From Doris montereyensis (taxonomy: Eukaryota > Mollusca > Gastropoda > Nudibranchia > Dorididae), in contig JAXRKP010000425.1 of the NCBI GenBank assembly GCA_037039925.1, positions 187,501-251,500 of the forward strand: DNA of 64,000 nt, in the 5' to 3' direction. Numbering within the stretch: position 1 is the stretch's first letter; each line of letters begins with the position of its first letter. The position numbers and the translations under genes are program-made. Shown in pieces: positions 26,801-33,350 of this stretch. Under the pieces are notes generated by a model. It had not been told where the DNA came from and did no database searches. It saw nothing but the letters and a program-made list of their open reading frames with translations.

Positions 26801-29800
26801 CATCACCTTGCATTGAAAGTACTTTCATCAGGTTTCAGGCATGCTTGTCAACTCTGTCAGATCTGCAAACTGGCAAATGTAATCCTCAAGGGTTCAAGTG
26901 AGTGGTGAGAATTAGGCTTGACAGCAGTGTCATAACCTAGGTTAATCCATTTTGAGTGTTTCTGTCTGTGGTTTTTTTTTTCTTTAGACTATAAAAGACC
27001 GGGTGATCCTTCTAATATACTCCAAAAATACATTGTTTTGTTAGTGATCGTTTTAGTCAAATATTGATTATCTCCCTCATTGTAATAATGCAAAAAAGGC
27101 GTTTTCGTTATAATATCAAGTTAGCAATAGCACAACAGTTGGCGATATAACAAGGTTTGAGTGTATCACACTTTTGTTCCAATGAACATTAATTTGAAAC
27201 AATAAGATTTATCTCATAAAGGATTAATTATATGTATTTAATGACCTGTTTATTTATTGTTGATTTATTTATTTGTATGTTTGCTTTTAAACTTGTGGGT
27301 AAATGGGACTGGTGTTCTTCTCCGTGCCATTGCAGGTACCTCATCAACGGCGTTCAGCAGAAAGACGGCAGCCAATCAGGGGTGGTGGCGGAGGTGGTGG
27401 TGGTGGAATCCAAGACCAGATGGCACTGCATGAAGTCAAGGACCGACTCAACAACATGGCCAACGATGTGCAAAACCTGGTGTCTAGACCGTGGTAGGTC
27501 CTCCATGCTGTTGCTGGTGTTGTACTTCTTTTGTTTCGTTCTTTTACCCGCCTTTCATCTCACTGGTTTTATACAAATATTTTGTAGGCGGGTAGGTAAA
27601 AACAAATCAAAATTTTGACGTAAATTACCCCAACGCTGACTGAGAAAATGGCAGTAAAAACCCACACATTGGCGGTTGATTGCCAAATGTGGCAACACAC
27701 GACGTGACCTCGTGTTGCCGACACCGATCGACTCGTCTCCCATCACTGTTTGATGTAATAGGCATTGCGCGTCAGTGTGTATGTTAACATGCGCACAAGC
27801 ATAGGATATAAAGGGAAAAAACAAGAAGCTGGTCATTTTGATGTGTTTTCACAACAATGCACATCTAAAACTAGATTTATAATCCTATTTACATAAGTAA
27901 CAATGCCAGAGATTGTCGAAAGAGTAAGGGGGCTGCTACAAGGGAAACCCGTCTGAAGCATTTGATTTTTTACTTCCATTTTCTCGAAATGTAGTTTTTT
28001 CACACCAAAATTCTATCTCCTCCGCCATTTACTGAACGATTTGTATTATATTTGGCACACAGGTTCGTCTTGACTATGTTCATAGAATGATATTGTTTTT
28101 TTTGCATATATTGTAAACCTTTTGAGAGAAAAAAAAATTTTTGTAATGAAAACGCGTTTTTTGTACATTCACGATATCTAGTATTTTCAAACATTCATTA
28201 AAAAAAAACTATCCAAAATATTTAAATAACCTGACGTCACCCTTTAGATACTGAATGGAAAAGACGATCGGCACAGGTTTTGAGGGATTTTATTCATAAC
28301 TATGGGAGGAGATAGATTTAGAAAATTGAGTCAAAATCCAAGATGGCGGCCATTTCTATGGCAACCAAGGACGCTACAAACTTTCCAATGATATAGGATG
28401 ACTGTATTTTGACAGTTAGTCATGTACATACTAAAGCAAAAACCTCAACTCAAAAGCAAAAAAAAATCACTTCAGGTGCTAGGGAATAAATGAAATTTAT
28501 GCTTTCTGAAAAGTATGAAAATGATATGATGAAAATACATCTTGTTTACAGCCATTTGAAACTTGGAATTCCCAAAGCCAACAGTGCCAAAGTCCATGGT
28601 TTTTTGGCATTTTTTCTCTAAATGACATAATTGTGACTTAGGCACACTATTGAAATGACCCAGGATTTAACCGCATATGACCATGTAATGGATGGAGTAA
28701 AATTCCAAATCACAACTGATTCATTCACAAAAATTGTATCTTTATCCCTCAGGGTATGGCCGCTTGCCCTCCCCAGAGTGGCGGCTGTCTTTCTCCAACC
28801 CTGTTCATCGTGGCCATCGTTGTCCAGTTTGTTATGACCATTGGCTACATGGTCTACAGGTAAATACACACACTAGGTGTTGTCCAGTTTGTTATGACCA
28901 TTATCTACATGATCTACAGGTAAATACACACACTAGGTGTTGCTAGATGTTGTCCAGTATGTTATGACCATTGGCTACATGGTCGACAGGTAAAATACAC
29001 ACACTAGGTGTTGTCCAGTTTGTTATGACCATTGGCTACATGGTCGACAGGTAAAACACACAAATACCACACACTAGGTGTTGTCCAGTTTGTTATGACC
29101 ATTGGCTACATGGTCGACAGGTAAAATACACACACTAGGTGTTGTCCAGGTGTTGTCCAGTTTGTTATGACCATTGGCTACATGGTCTACAGCTAAATAC
29201 ACACACTAGGACTACATCTATACTTTTATACAGTAGTCCAAAGGCAAGATGTTGACTTCTCACCAAAAAGGTCATGGGTTCAAACCCTGACAGGTGAAAA
29301 ATTTTCTTGAGTTTTTTTTTATGAATAGAACCCTATTATTATAAACAAAATCTTTTGTAACTGAAAGTAAGGCTTATAGAGCTGGAGCATATCCCGGTTT
29401 GTGGTTTCACTAAGTGAAACAAAAGAAATGATAAGACATCACCTCAGTATGTCACAGGCTTCCCTACTCCTATGTTTGTGCTGGTACCAATTTCAGGGAT
29501 TGGGGATTTTCCGTTTTTCCCGAATTTTCAGGGTTTTTGACACATCGAAAGGACCTCCGGGATTTTCAGATGAGACAACTTCTGAAATTTGTAAAGATTT
29601 TCAGATGAGACTTTCAAGATTTTTTAAATGACTGCGAGGAGTCGATGTTTCAGTGAAAAATAACTCCTCACCGTCGTTCTCGCAGGCAAGGCCTGAGCCG
29701 ACATTGTTTTCACTGAACCGGCCTCTTACCTGTCACCTGCAGGCCTATCCTAATTTCATTGGCTGAATAGCCATCGGCCATTCTTGTAACCCGTATGGGA

Positions 29801-30208
29801 CAAATACCAAAACAATGACTTTACTTAAATTTCATTGGCTGGTAAATGATTAATCGTGTCTCCGTGAAATTAGACCAATAACTCGGAGATGCCATTCAGA
29901 CATTTTATCGTCATTTTATAGTGTCACGCTTTGCCAGAAATGCCCAACATTCTTTTGCATTTACCTAAAAAAGGGTTTATTTCCAGCCGAATTGTCCATA
30001 CTTTTGGAATATCGCCGCCATATTGCAAGCTAGAATTAGTTTCTGCGGTTCAGAATCTGTTTTTTTTTAAATTTTAATTTTTTTAAAAAGATTGGCAGCT
30101 ATGCAAGTTACTCTAGACATATAACGCTTTGAATGTGCCGTAAAGACGCTCTTTCTCTGTCTTGTCGCCAGATCAAATAAGGAGGCCCAAGCCAAGAAAT
30201 TCTATTAA
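2200..30208 (+). CDS. LMAN1: LMAN1 / ERGIC-53, L-type lectin ER-Golgi cargo receptor, 14 exons
   Basis: Coding exons: 2200-2359, 3831-3886, 4121-4218, 6562-6685, 7034-7095, 16802-16902, 18574-18703, 19252-19392, 20931-20993, 23884-24073, 25845-25942, 27336-27493, 28753-28859, 30172-30208; all have GT donors and AG acceptors. The sum is 1,525 nt, about 508 codons against 510 in human LMAN1. In order: signal peptide; lectin domain opening with RRFEYKLSFKGPHL; Ca/mannose segment FLDSFDND; YDHQNDG with the sugar-binding His; SAATGGLADDHDVL; charged stalk of predicted coiled coil; CPPQSGGC; one membrane helix; C-terminal KKFY. Known role of the family: a hexameric type I membrane protein cycling between ER and ERGIC, working with MCFD2 to export glycoproteins; the KK and terminal aromatic residues drive COPI/COPII sorting. 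The ATG at 2200 is chosen because it directly precedes the signal peptide. About ten single-base frame breaks occur as printed (see exons). LMAN2 is excluded by the long stalk and tail. Confidence 0.96.
2360..3830 (+). other. LMAN1 intron 1
   Basis: 1.47 kb intron. Apart from the LINE tail at 2,878-3,206, only AT-rich unique sequence is seen. Confidence 0.8.
2878..3206 (+). mobile_element. L2/CR1-like LINE 3' terminus
   Basis: 2,896-2,976 encodes DWNKLPQEAVTADVLDYFKS then RLASHL and a stop. This is the W-N-x-L-P ... F-K-x-x-L signature at the C-terminus of many L2/CR1/Jockey-like reverse transcriptase ORFs. About 230 bases of 3' UTR ending in AGAAGAATAAGAAT follow. The element is strongly 5'-truncated. 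Confidence 0.7.
3831..3886 (+). CDS. LMAN1: LMAN1 exon 2
   Basis: Acceptor TCTCTTCAG|ATGCC; donor AGAG|GTTTGA, so the donor is weak. It encodes GDEGIRLTPSLRSKRG of the lectin fold. The phase-1 entry frame gives G-D-A-L, then hits TGA/TAA unless one base is restored near 3,838 (GCCTTGCTGG, one G short). Confidence 0.9.
4121..4218 (+). CDS. LMAN1: LMAN1 exon 3
   Basis: Acceptor TTTTTTTCAG|GTTCC. Encodes SVWSKNKLEAKGWEIEAA then VRVSGRGRLGADGM, the conserved lectin strand equivalent to the human segment ending GRIGADGLA. It leaves in phase 0 at ATG|GTAATA. No frame problem. Confidence 0.95.
4323..4436 (+). repeat. Two-copy tandem duplication, about 50 bp
   Basis: The block 'ttggtcacttttat ... 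gaattcagtcagcatagtta' followed by 'agacattagac' occurs twice in succession. Confidence 0.8.
6055..6262 (+). mobile_element. SINE family B tail
   Basis: Matches the 3' half of the family B copies at 25,586 and 40,058: a 'cctagtccgtcggagac' type block, 'gcagatcacaatactgt', 'agggcagtccaggct' and the terminal 'gagatcacc ... gtgatgtggg'. The tRNA-like head is absent. Confidence 0.65.
6562..6685 (+). CDS. LMAN1: LMAN1 exon 4: lectin core with Ca/sugar ligands
   Basis: Begins ALWFIEEKGQRQ and includes VFGSVDNWRGLGVFLDSF followed by DNDNQ. The D-S-F-D-N-D block corresponds to the Ca and mannose ligands of human ERGIC-53 (D152, F154, N156). A run of five T at 6,666-6,670 is one T too long, so the literal frame reads TGA right after DSF. 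The 41-codon length fits once that T is discounted. Donor CAG|GTATG. Confidence 0.93.
6686..7033 (+). other. LMAN1 intron 4
   Basis: 348 bases, AT-rich; nothing recognised besides splice signals. Confidence 0.8.
7034..7095 (+). CDS. LMAN1: LMAN1 exon 5 with two opposite frame slips
   Basis: Acceptor GATTTGTAG|CAAAAC. The ends read QNN... and ...YDHQ plus AA, completed to N by exon 6, which matches human YDHQNDG. In the literal frame the middle reads QIHHGCGQRWIQV, unlike any ERGIC-53. One frame over it reads YIMAVVNDGSK, which matches the conserved strand. An extra base near 7,043 and a missing base near 7,080 therefore cancel out. Confidence 0.85.
8052..8146. repeat. (AT)n microsatellite
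   Basis: About 90 bases of near-perfect TA repeat, able to form a cruciform or hairpin. Confidence 0.95.
8826..9036 (+). mobile_element. Family C short interspersed repeat, copy 1 (diverged)
   Basis: Has the head 'gctggtaggttctacttttttcctttca' in degenerate form, and a tail with 'cctgaggaggtcac' and 'atacggtgggtggg' in place of the consensus 'cctgagatcaccgcatatggtgg'. See copies at 12,386, 13,328, 18,972 and 19,648. Confidence 0.5.
9338..9500 (+). repeat. About 28-bp tandem repeat, 6 copies
   Basis: Unit 'caggttaatctcaagtgtat' followed by 'tctcata', with small indels between copies. Confidence 0.9.
9598..9702. repeat. (CA)n-rich degenerate microsatellite
   Basis: Imperfect CACA/GACA repeats; no coding signal. 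Confidence 0.8.
10501..11055 (+). repeat. 111-bp tandem repeat, 5 copies
   Basis: The start 'cagccaactatttgtttaca' recurs at 10,501, 10,609, 10,720, 10,831 and 10,942. Units contain 'tggtgacataaagggatgat' and 'gtgggtagatcaatttggta'. Copies are well conserved, so the array is fairly young. Confidence 0.95.
11056..11950 (+). repeat. About 60-bp tandem repeat, about 15 copies
   Basis: Unit contains 'agtgatgaatgacgtctttg', 'tgtggccaagatttgttttc' and 'attagttagtagatgtctgt'. Many 1-5 base indels separate copies. It abuts the 111-bp array directly. Confidence 0.95.
12386..12515 (+). mobile_element. Family C repeat, copy 2
   Basis: Core 'gttggtaggtcctacttctt' then 'tcctttcact', ending near 'cacttggagatcactgcatg'. 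About 130 bases. No tRNA-like head seen. Confidence 0.65.
13328..13482 (+). mobile_element. Family C repeat, copy 3
   Basis: 'ggtgggtcctacttcttccc' ... 'cttgctgtttccttttaatt' ... 'caccctgagatcaccgcgtt' then 'tggtggaagtgg'. One of the clearest copies. Confidence 0.7.
15255..15552 (+). mobile_element. SINE family A, full-length with tRNA-like head
   Basis: 15,261-15,328 folds like a tRNA: ATTGCTAG pairs with CTAGCAAT, an A box (TAGCCGAGTGGTTAGG) and a B box (GGGTTTGAATCC) are present. The body follows with 'ggaaagacacataacacac', 'gacccagatgcaaatggaca', 'gacgtgagaattatcacctg', 'gaaatcgggatacgctctgg' and 'ctcctatgggccgtaatg', shared with the other family A copies. The pol III promoter looks intact. 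Confidence 0.8.
16802..16902 (+). CDS. LMAN1: LMAN1 exon 6
   Basis: Acceptor TTGACAG|TGATGG. Encodes (N)DGNSQHSGGCLRDFRNKPYP, then VRIRIEYNNQVLS in the next frame. The break is at CCC 16,860-16,862, one C too many. Donor AGT|GTAAGT at 16,903. It follows a 9.7 kb intron. Confidence 0.93.
17250..17820 (+). mobile_element. Non-LTR retrotransposon ORF2 C-terminal fragment
   Basis: Flanked by (ATT)n on both sides. 17,308-17,385 reads GKQKLSTKTKMAVYSTVYCP; after a frame change 17,374-17,770 reads AAEMKYLKRVVGG, INKLRWFGHVNRMND and AKTQGKKPKDRLKKEDIKKV. AEMK-x-L and LRWFGHV-x-RM are the familiar C-terminal signature of endonuclease/reverse-transcriptase ORFs of invertebrate LINEs. The same family lies inverted at 40,695-41,275. 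Confidence 0.85.
18112..18362 (+). repeat. 35-bp tandem repeat, 7 copies, alternating subtypes
   Basis: Unit 'atttatttcttatcgatttt' then 'actgaatctactaaat'. Two variants (cgatttt...aatct and caatgtt...aatgt) alternate, giving a 70-bp higher-order repeat. Confidence 0.95.
18574..18703 (+). CDS. LMAN1: LMAN1 exon 7: lectin C-terminal half
   Basis: Acceptor CTACAG|GTCAAAG. One clean 43-codon frame: VKVHNGITSTNNPNDYEICM ... ILPMSGYIGVSAATGGLA. The ATGGLA block is the glycine loop lining the sugar site in ERGIC-53. Donor G|GTTTGT, phase 1. Confidence 0.96.
18972..19118 (+). mobile_element. Family C repeat, copy 4
   Basis: 'ctgctggtaggtcctacttc' ... 'cactctttcacctatcttcc' ... 'gttccctcttaagtcgcccg' then 'agatcacc...gcatattgtggac'. 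It ends about 130 bases before exon 8. Confidence 0.7.
19252..19392 (+). CDS. LMAN1: LMAN1 exon 8: end of lectin domain, start of stalk
   Basis: Begins DDHDVLYLVSHS, the conserved close of the lectin domain, then LVDQESETFKMSEDERMKYE and KEFKDYQDQLNKAKEQ, a charged helical stalk. The frame slips at TCC 19,284-19,286, one C short. Donor CA|GTAAG, phase 2; the acceptor has a strong CCTCCTCCTTTCAG tract. Confidence 0.93.
19393..20930 (+). other. LMAN1 intron 8
   Basis: 1.54 kb; family C copy at 19,648. The remainder is unique and AT-rich with no recognised element. Confidence 0.75.
19648..19786 (+). mobile_element. Family C repeat, copy 5 (best conserved)
   Basis: 'gatgggcggttggcggggac', 'tgataggttctacttctttc', 'ctgtttctcttaagtcaccc', 'tgagatcaccgcatatggtg' and 'gacgaggtaaatt' give the working consensus of the family. 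Confidence 0.72.
20931..20993 (+). CDS. LMAN1: LMAN1 exon 9: stalk
   Basis: Short exon completing Q and encoding YEKEHPDQKKDPYDGLMKKI plus GG. It aligns with the human stalk segment containing KGHPD. Acceptor CATTGATAG, donor GG|GTAAGT. Frame intact. Confidence 0.9.
21563..22854. mobile_element. 1.29 kb non-autonomous TIR DNA transposon, TSD TATAG
   Basis: Left end CAGGGTGTCCAGCA and right end TGCTGGACACCCTG are a perfect 14-bp inverted pair. Both are flanked by TATAG (21,558-21,562 and 22,855-22,859), a 5-bp target duplication. The 1.29 kb interior has no transposase-like frame. TIRs starting CAGGG suggest hAT-like, including the 5-bp-TSD variants, but the superfamily cannot be settled here. 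Confidence 0.8.
22118..22290 (+). repeat. 61-70-bp tandem repeat inside the TIR transposon, 3 copies
   Basis: 'gccgatcgcgcacgt' at 22,125, 'tccgatcgcgcatgt' at 22,193 and 'accaatcgcgcatgt' at 22,254, each followed by an AGA/GTGT-rich stretch. GC-rich GATCGCGC stands out against the AT-rich background. Confidence 0.85.
23884..24073 (+). CDS. LMAN1: LMAN1 exon 10: stalk, most indel-damaged exon
   Basis: Reads FQPQYEKELKQIF, DGQNNIHSVLNMVGRRLDS, then MMGKQELVLSRVNSLP and VGQQVQPQHGGQQPP in successive frames. D/EGQN-x-IH is diagnostic of the ERGIC-53 stalk. Bases appear missing at the acceptor junction (23,884), in TTTT at 23,918-23,921 and at AGCAG near 23,977. Donor CCA|GTAAGA at 24,074. Confidence 0.9.
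24225..24356 (+). mobile_element. SINE family A fragment merging into a satellite
   Basis: 'gggagagacactcaaca', 'ccgcactcagcctgg', 'aaatgagtaccaacacgagc' and 'ctataaaacctgcgacaaac' follow the family A body in order (compare 33,150-33,250). Its last part passes without a break into the tandem array. Confidence 0.65.
24345..25585 (+). repeat. SINE-derived satellite: 27-bp units, then about 110-130-bp higher-order units
   Basis: 24,357-24,680 is about 12 copies of 'tgacagactagccatgtgcc' plus 'attgctg'. From 24,680 to 25,585 the unit grows to 'gctatagaggttggtatagg', 'ttctgtgtgttataaaactt', 'gtgacagactagccatgtgc' and 'cattgcaggctatacaggtt', repeated about 8 times. Confidence 0.92.
25586..25832 (+). 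mobile_element. SINE family B body and tail, next to exon 11
   Basis: Shares with 40,058-40,345 'gagtaaaaacctaccccttaa', 'caggtaggtgggtagacatc', 'gtgtgcagatcgcaacactc', 'tgtgcacgctaaagatc' and a 'ttgagatcaccgtagctgtg' tail. It ends about a dozen bases before the exon 11 acceptor. Confidence 0.75.
25845..25942 (+). CDS. LMAN1: LMAN1 exon 11: stalk
   Basis: AQPQIGASSIQRHEIDQLIR then NQNSLIQQLGDV, a heptad-rich helical segment. Acceptor CTCCTTCCAG, donor AA|GTAAGTG. The acceptor lies about 12 bases after the end of a SINE B tail, so part of its upstream intron context is mobile-element sequence. Confidence 0.9.
26045..26795. mobile_element. pogo/Tigger-like MITE with expanded interior
   Basis: Left end 'cagtaaaaagctgataattgg' then 'aacagc' mirrors right end 'gctgttccaaataagcagc' then 'ttcgactgta' with about three-quarters identity. 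CAGTCGAA-type ends flanked by TA are typical of pogo/Tigger relatives. No transposase frame is present. Confidence 0.55.
26075..26525 (+). repeat. About 55-bp tandem repeat, 8 copies
   Basis: Unit 'gcttaattggaacgattgct' then 'ctgggacagaattctttcta' and 'tgaaaaatacact'; nested in the MITE and repeating its subterminal 'gcttaattgg' motif. Confidence 0.92.
27336..27493 (+). CDS. LMAN1: LMAN1 exon 12: stalk with poly-Gly linker
   Basis: Encodes KYLINGVQQKDGSQS, about nine glycines, then IQDQMALHEVKDRLNNMAND and VQNLVSRP. One base is missing somewhere in the G-rich stretch 27,379-27,406. The exit frame does not match exon 13 as printed, so another slip lies near the junction. The donor G|GTAGGT sits at the edge of a degenerate family C repeat. 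Confidence 0.87.
27494..28752 (+). other. LMAN1 intron 12
   Basis: Starts with a degenerate family C-like stretch (27,494-27,565), followed by copy 1 of a 0.9 kb repeat (27,574-28,475). The last 275 bases are unique. Confidence 0.75.
27574..28475 (+). mobile_element. 0.9 kb interspersed repeat, copy 1
   Basis: Collinear with 34,425-35,315 along its whole length: 'gggtaggtaaaaaca', 'gacgtaaattacccc', 'aggcattgcgcgtcagtgtg', 'agatttataatcctatttac', 'gaacgatttgtattatattt', 'tccaagatggcggcc' and 'gatataggatgactgtattt'. No TIR, LTR or long frame seen; both copies hold a short frame starting ATGCCAGAGA. Class unknown. Confidence 0.8.
28753..28859 (+). CDS. LMAN1: LMAN1 exon 13: luminal cysteines and transmembrane helix
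   Basis: Reads MAACPPQSGGCLSP followed by the membrane helix TLFIVAIVVQFVMTIGYMVY. The two cysteines match the membrane-proximal pair that links human ERGIC-53 oligomers. Donor AG|GTAAAT, phase 2. Its last 40 or so bases plus donor are tandemly repeated downstream (28,820-29,210). Confidence 0.94.
28820..29210 (+). repeat. Tandem array of the LMAN1 exon 13 end plus splice donor, 6 copies
   Basis: Unit 'tgtccagtttgttatgacca', 'ttggctacatggtctacag', then GTAAA and 'tacacacactaggtgt', about 60-75 bp. Copy 1 is the true end of exon 13. Copies 2-5 keep AG|GTAAA; copy 6 has AGCTAAA and has lost the donor. Copies 3-5 read 'gtcgacag' instead of 'gtctacag'. Confidence 0.95.
29228..29330 (+). mobile_element. 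SINE family B head
   Basis: 'cagtagtccaaaggcaagat' (A-box region) and 'catgggttcaaaccctgaca' (B box GGTTCAAACC), then 'aaaattttcttgag', matching the first third of the copy at 40,058. Confidence 0.6.
29368..29412 (-). mobile_element. SINE family A tail fragment
   Basis: The reverse complement reads 'aaaccgggatatgctccagc' then 'tctataagcc', the end of family A. Confidence 0.4.
30172..30208 (+). CDS. LMAN1: LMAN1 exon 14: cytosolic tail and stop
   Basis: Acceptor GTCGCCAG|ATCAAA. Encodes R-SNKEAQAKKFY then TAA at 30,206. Human has RSQQEAAAKKFF. The dilysine at -4/-3 and an aromatic at the end are the COPI retrieval and COPII export signals; here the last residue is Tyr instead of Phe. Confidence 0.96.
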
Positions 30209-30419
30209 CCCTAGCTCCCGTTAGATCTCATGGATGACGTACACCAGAGTGAATCTACAGTGTGTGATGTGATACTATGCCATTCCAGCAGGACGTTTGA
30301 CGTGAATGTGAATCGGCGTTTGCTTGAAAAGTAGGACGTCCTCTCGGCTGTTCCTGGCAGATGTTGGAAAACTTGATGGAAGGATTGAATAAGAAAATCA
30401 AAAGATTTGTGTGATGTTG

Positions 30420-30471
<52 letters not shown>

Positions 30472-30653
30472 ACGTATGAATTGTTTTTAATCTTAGTTCC
30501 TCTATATAAATGCCCCCCCCTCCCTTGCACTTCTTCTAGGTTTTAACTTGGCTGTAATGCCTTTTGAAAGATATTTCACATCTGTTTTACATACAGGAAG
30601 GTACACAAGAGCAGGAAAGAAAAGAAAAAAACAAAAGGGAAAAACAGAATAAA
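30209..30653 (+). other. LMAN1 3' UTR, candidate polyadenylation signal
   Basis: Follows the TAA at 30,206. Contains a (TA)n tract at 30,424-30,467 and a first AATAAA at 30,648-30,653. Vertebrate LMAN1 transcripts have long 3' UTRs, so a later site is possible. Confidence 0.45.
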
Positions 30654-31939
30654 TTAACGCACTGTTTTTGGTGCGGTCTATTTTTTGTCTCCCTTGACAT
30701 GAACAATAACTTACGTTGTTGTTTGTCTTTACGTGTCCAATCAGATAATCAAACACGGCATCGCAGTTTACGTGATGTTCAAAAGTAGATTTTGGTTCCA
30801 CCAACCCTTTCTTTCATTTTCGAGCTAAAGAAGAACAGAGGATTTGAGTATTTAGTGTTCCAGTTACTCTTAGTTGTGACAAAATGTTGGCTACAGTTCC
30901 GCATTTTGCTGCCTGGATCAATGTATGGTTATGTCAACCCGTTAGTTAATGCTATTATTCTTAGGTGTCATACTCTCTCTTGAAGGTTTTTATGTGAACA
31001 TTAACTTTCAGGAGGGAAAAAAGTTAAACAGAATCAAAAGAAGCCATAGCCGCGTTTATTAGATAGCCATTTGTTTTATGTATCTCCTTATCCCTCCTTC
31101 CTCATTTTCTCCCATGTTATGCACAACCCCACACACTGCCTCTGTCCCCCTCTGTGTCTCCATCTGTGTGTCTCTCTCTCTGTGTCCCTCTCTCTCTGCT
31201 TTCCCCCCCCCCCCCCCCGAATACTTTTTTTTAGTAAGCTCTTTTCTTCTTTACACAAAATTTTCCAGATTCATTGTCTTCCTTTGACAGTATTGCATTT
31301 TCTTGTCTAAAAAAAATAAAAAAAAATGAACGTTCATGTCCAAATTTCCAACGTGAAGTGGAGGCTCTAGAATGATTGTCTTCAAATCATTTCTACTTTT
31401 GTAATAGTGTAAGCTGACTGACATTATGCCAGCTATGGACTAAACGATAGTAATTTTCTCTTTTTTCAAAGCAAAGGGAACATAGCCATTTTTTTTTTTT
31501 AGATCTTACATATGTGGCTAAATTTGGAGGAATTGCATTCTCTCTATCTTGCATTGTTATTTGGTGACACATGTTATTCTGGTAGTCTTAGCCCTAGACA
31601 TTGCAGTTGTTTTTTGGAGTCGAGTTTCACCTGACACTGACAGTGGGTTTGTTGATGTCGTTGTGAATCAGCTTCTTGCATACCGTACTTTACACCGTAC
31701 TTTACAACAGATTTCATTGAAGTAGGGTGGCTTTCTTGTTTTTAATTTGTTTTTTTTTTTGTCTGTGATTACGCTAGAAGAGTTTTATGTGTGTGTGATT
31801 ATTACATTACAAGAGTTTTATACAAGTTTTCCAAGTATAGCAGTGGCAGTAGCAGTAGAACATCTTTTATTTCATCTGGGCTGAAGTCGGTGTTGAGTTA
31901 CATCCCATGTTTGTGGTTTTCCACTTTTCTTTTCATTTG
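30654..31939 (+). other. 3' flank of LMAN1, no gene seen
   Basis: AT-rich and mostly unique. Includes a CT-rich tract (31,135-31,202), a run of about 17 C (31,203-31,219) and AAATAAA sequences near 31,313. Confidence 0.6.
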
Positions 31940-32068
31940 TTGAGAAATGACTGGTGAGCGCTAGTAGGTTCTACTTTTTTCCCCCATTCATTTTATCGTT
32001 TTGCTGTTTCCTCTACATCTATCCTGAGATTACCGTATATGATGAAGACGGTACATTGATGTTTGTTT
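31940..32068 (+). mobile_element. Family C repeat, copy 6
   Basis: 'gctagtaggttctacttttt', 'ttgctgtttcctctacatct', 'atcctgagattaccgtatat' and 'gatgaagacggtacattgat'. Confidence 0.65.
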
Positions 32069-33114
32069 GACAAGAAACTACTGCTTGTAGGCATGTAAGA
32101 TTGTCAAAGCCAGTCGGCAATGACTTCCCAATGCCCTTTCAGACAATTTTTTATTCACTCGATTTTCGTTTTCCTTTTCGTTTTTTTTTTGTTTCTTTCA
32201 CTCCCGACTGTGTGGTTGACAAAAGAATTGAATGCCATTTTTTGTGAGCGCTTTTCTATGTGATGGATATGTTGATGTATTGTAGAAAATGAGACACTGC
32301 CTGAATGATGTGAATGTTGGTGATGCAAGCTCTTGGTGCCTTGTCACGTGTTTTTAGTTTGTTTGTTCTTCCCATCGTATTGTTTTTCTTTTTGATATTT
32401 TTCATGCATTCATTGCTTTCGTTCTAACTGTTTTTCTTTTGTTATTCTCTCCTTCTCTCTTTCACTCTTTCTCTCTCTCATTTTTTTTAACAGCTTTCAT
32501 TGATAAAGCTACTCATAGCTCCTACACTTGTGTGCCTGGCTTATAGTTATAGTGCTTTGGCCGTAACATGAGAATCCAAAATGAACCTCATCGCATGGAA
32601 TATTTAAATTGAATGCTTTCTCTTTATTTTTAGTTGAAATATTTCGGTACTAATTTTGTTTTTCAATATTTGTCCGTTTAAGAACTACTTCTGTTTTGAA
32701 TTCTTTGTCAAGTATTCACCATCGTGTTGACAATTTATAGCCAATTCATTATACAACGTCATTATTGCAGTCGTATGGACAATTTATAGCCAAATCATTA
32801 TACAACGTCATTATTGCAGTCATATTGACAATTTATAGTCAATTCGTTATACAATGTCATTGTTGCAGGGGGAAAAAAAGGAACTGCAGAACAGCTGTTT
32901 CACCGGTTCACTGTGTCAAATTTCTAACAATGTTTTTTCTAAACCACGAATGCCAATCATTTGTTGCTTATGGTGATTTGTTGTGTGTCTTGCAGATAGT
33001 TTGGTTATGCTTGCATTTGTGACATATTTCATTTCCCTTACATGTAAACATGAAAATTGTGTGTTGGTTTTATTTTCATGAATAAGATACATTTAATCCT
33101 ATAACACTTGTCGA
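32069..33114 (+). other. No gene seen; small tandem repeat
   Basis: AT-rich unique sequence with a three-copy 51-bp repeat at 32,722-32,868 ('gacaatttatagccaattca', 'ttatacaacgtcattattgc', 'agtcgtatg'). Confidence 0.75.
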
Positions 33115-33350
33115 GGCTTCTACTCAGTTTTTTTTTAGGGAGGACACTTAACATGCATTCTCCTCACTCTACATGCATTCTCCTCACTCTACCCAGGTGC
33201 AAATGAGTACAAGCATTGGCTTGGGAGTAAAAACCTGCGCCAGACTAGTGTCCCGGCCAGGAGGTGATGATTATCCTGCTTAACCCTATTGAAACCAGGG
33301 TAGGTTCCGGCTCTATGGGCCATAACGGCCCTAAAGGTACTTTATTTACA
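33115..33350 (+). mobile_element. SINE family A copy
   Basis: 'gaggacacttaacatgcatt', a short local duplication of 'catgcattctcctcactcta', 'cccaggtgcaaatgagtaca', 'gcgccagactagtgtcccgg', 'ggttccggctctatgggcca' and 'taacggccctaaagg'. Lacks the tRNA-like head. Confidence 0.75.

Larger units (their letters stand above)
25943..27335 (+). other. LMAN1 intron 11
   Basis: 1.39 kb; most of its first half is a MITE-like element (26,045-26,795). 26,800-27,335 has no recognised element. Confidence 0.75.
28860..30171 (+). other. LMAN1 intron 13
   Basis: Holds the exon-13-derived array, a SINE B head (29,228-29,330) and a short SINE A piece on the minus strand (29,368-29,410). 29,640-30,170 is unique, with a short internal repeat of 'attttcagatgaga' near 29,565-29,610. 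Confidence 0.7.

Noticed and set aside
2200..30208. LMAN1 as a decayed pseudogene
   Set aside because: Splice sites, stop codon and ligand residues are all kept, and nearly all the damage is one-base changes in short runs, which fits sequencing error better.
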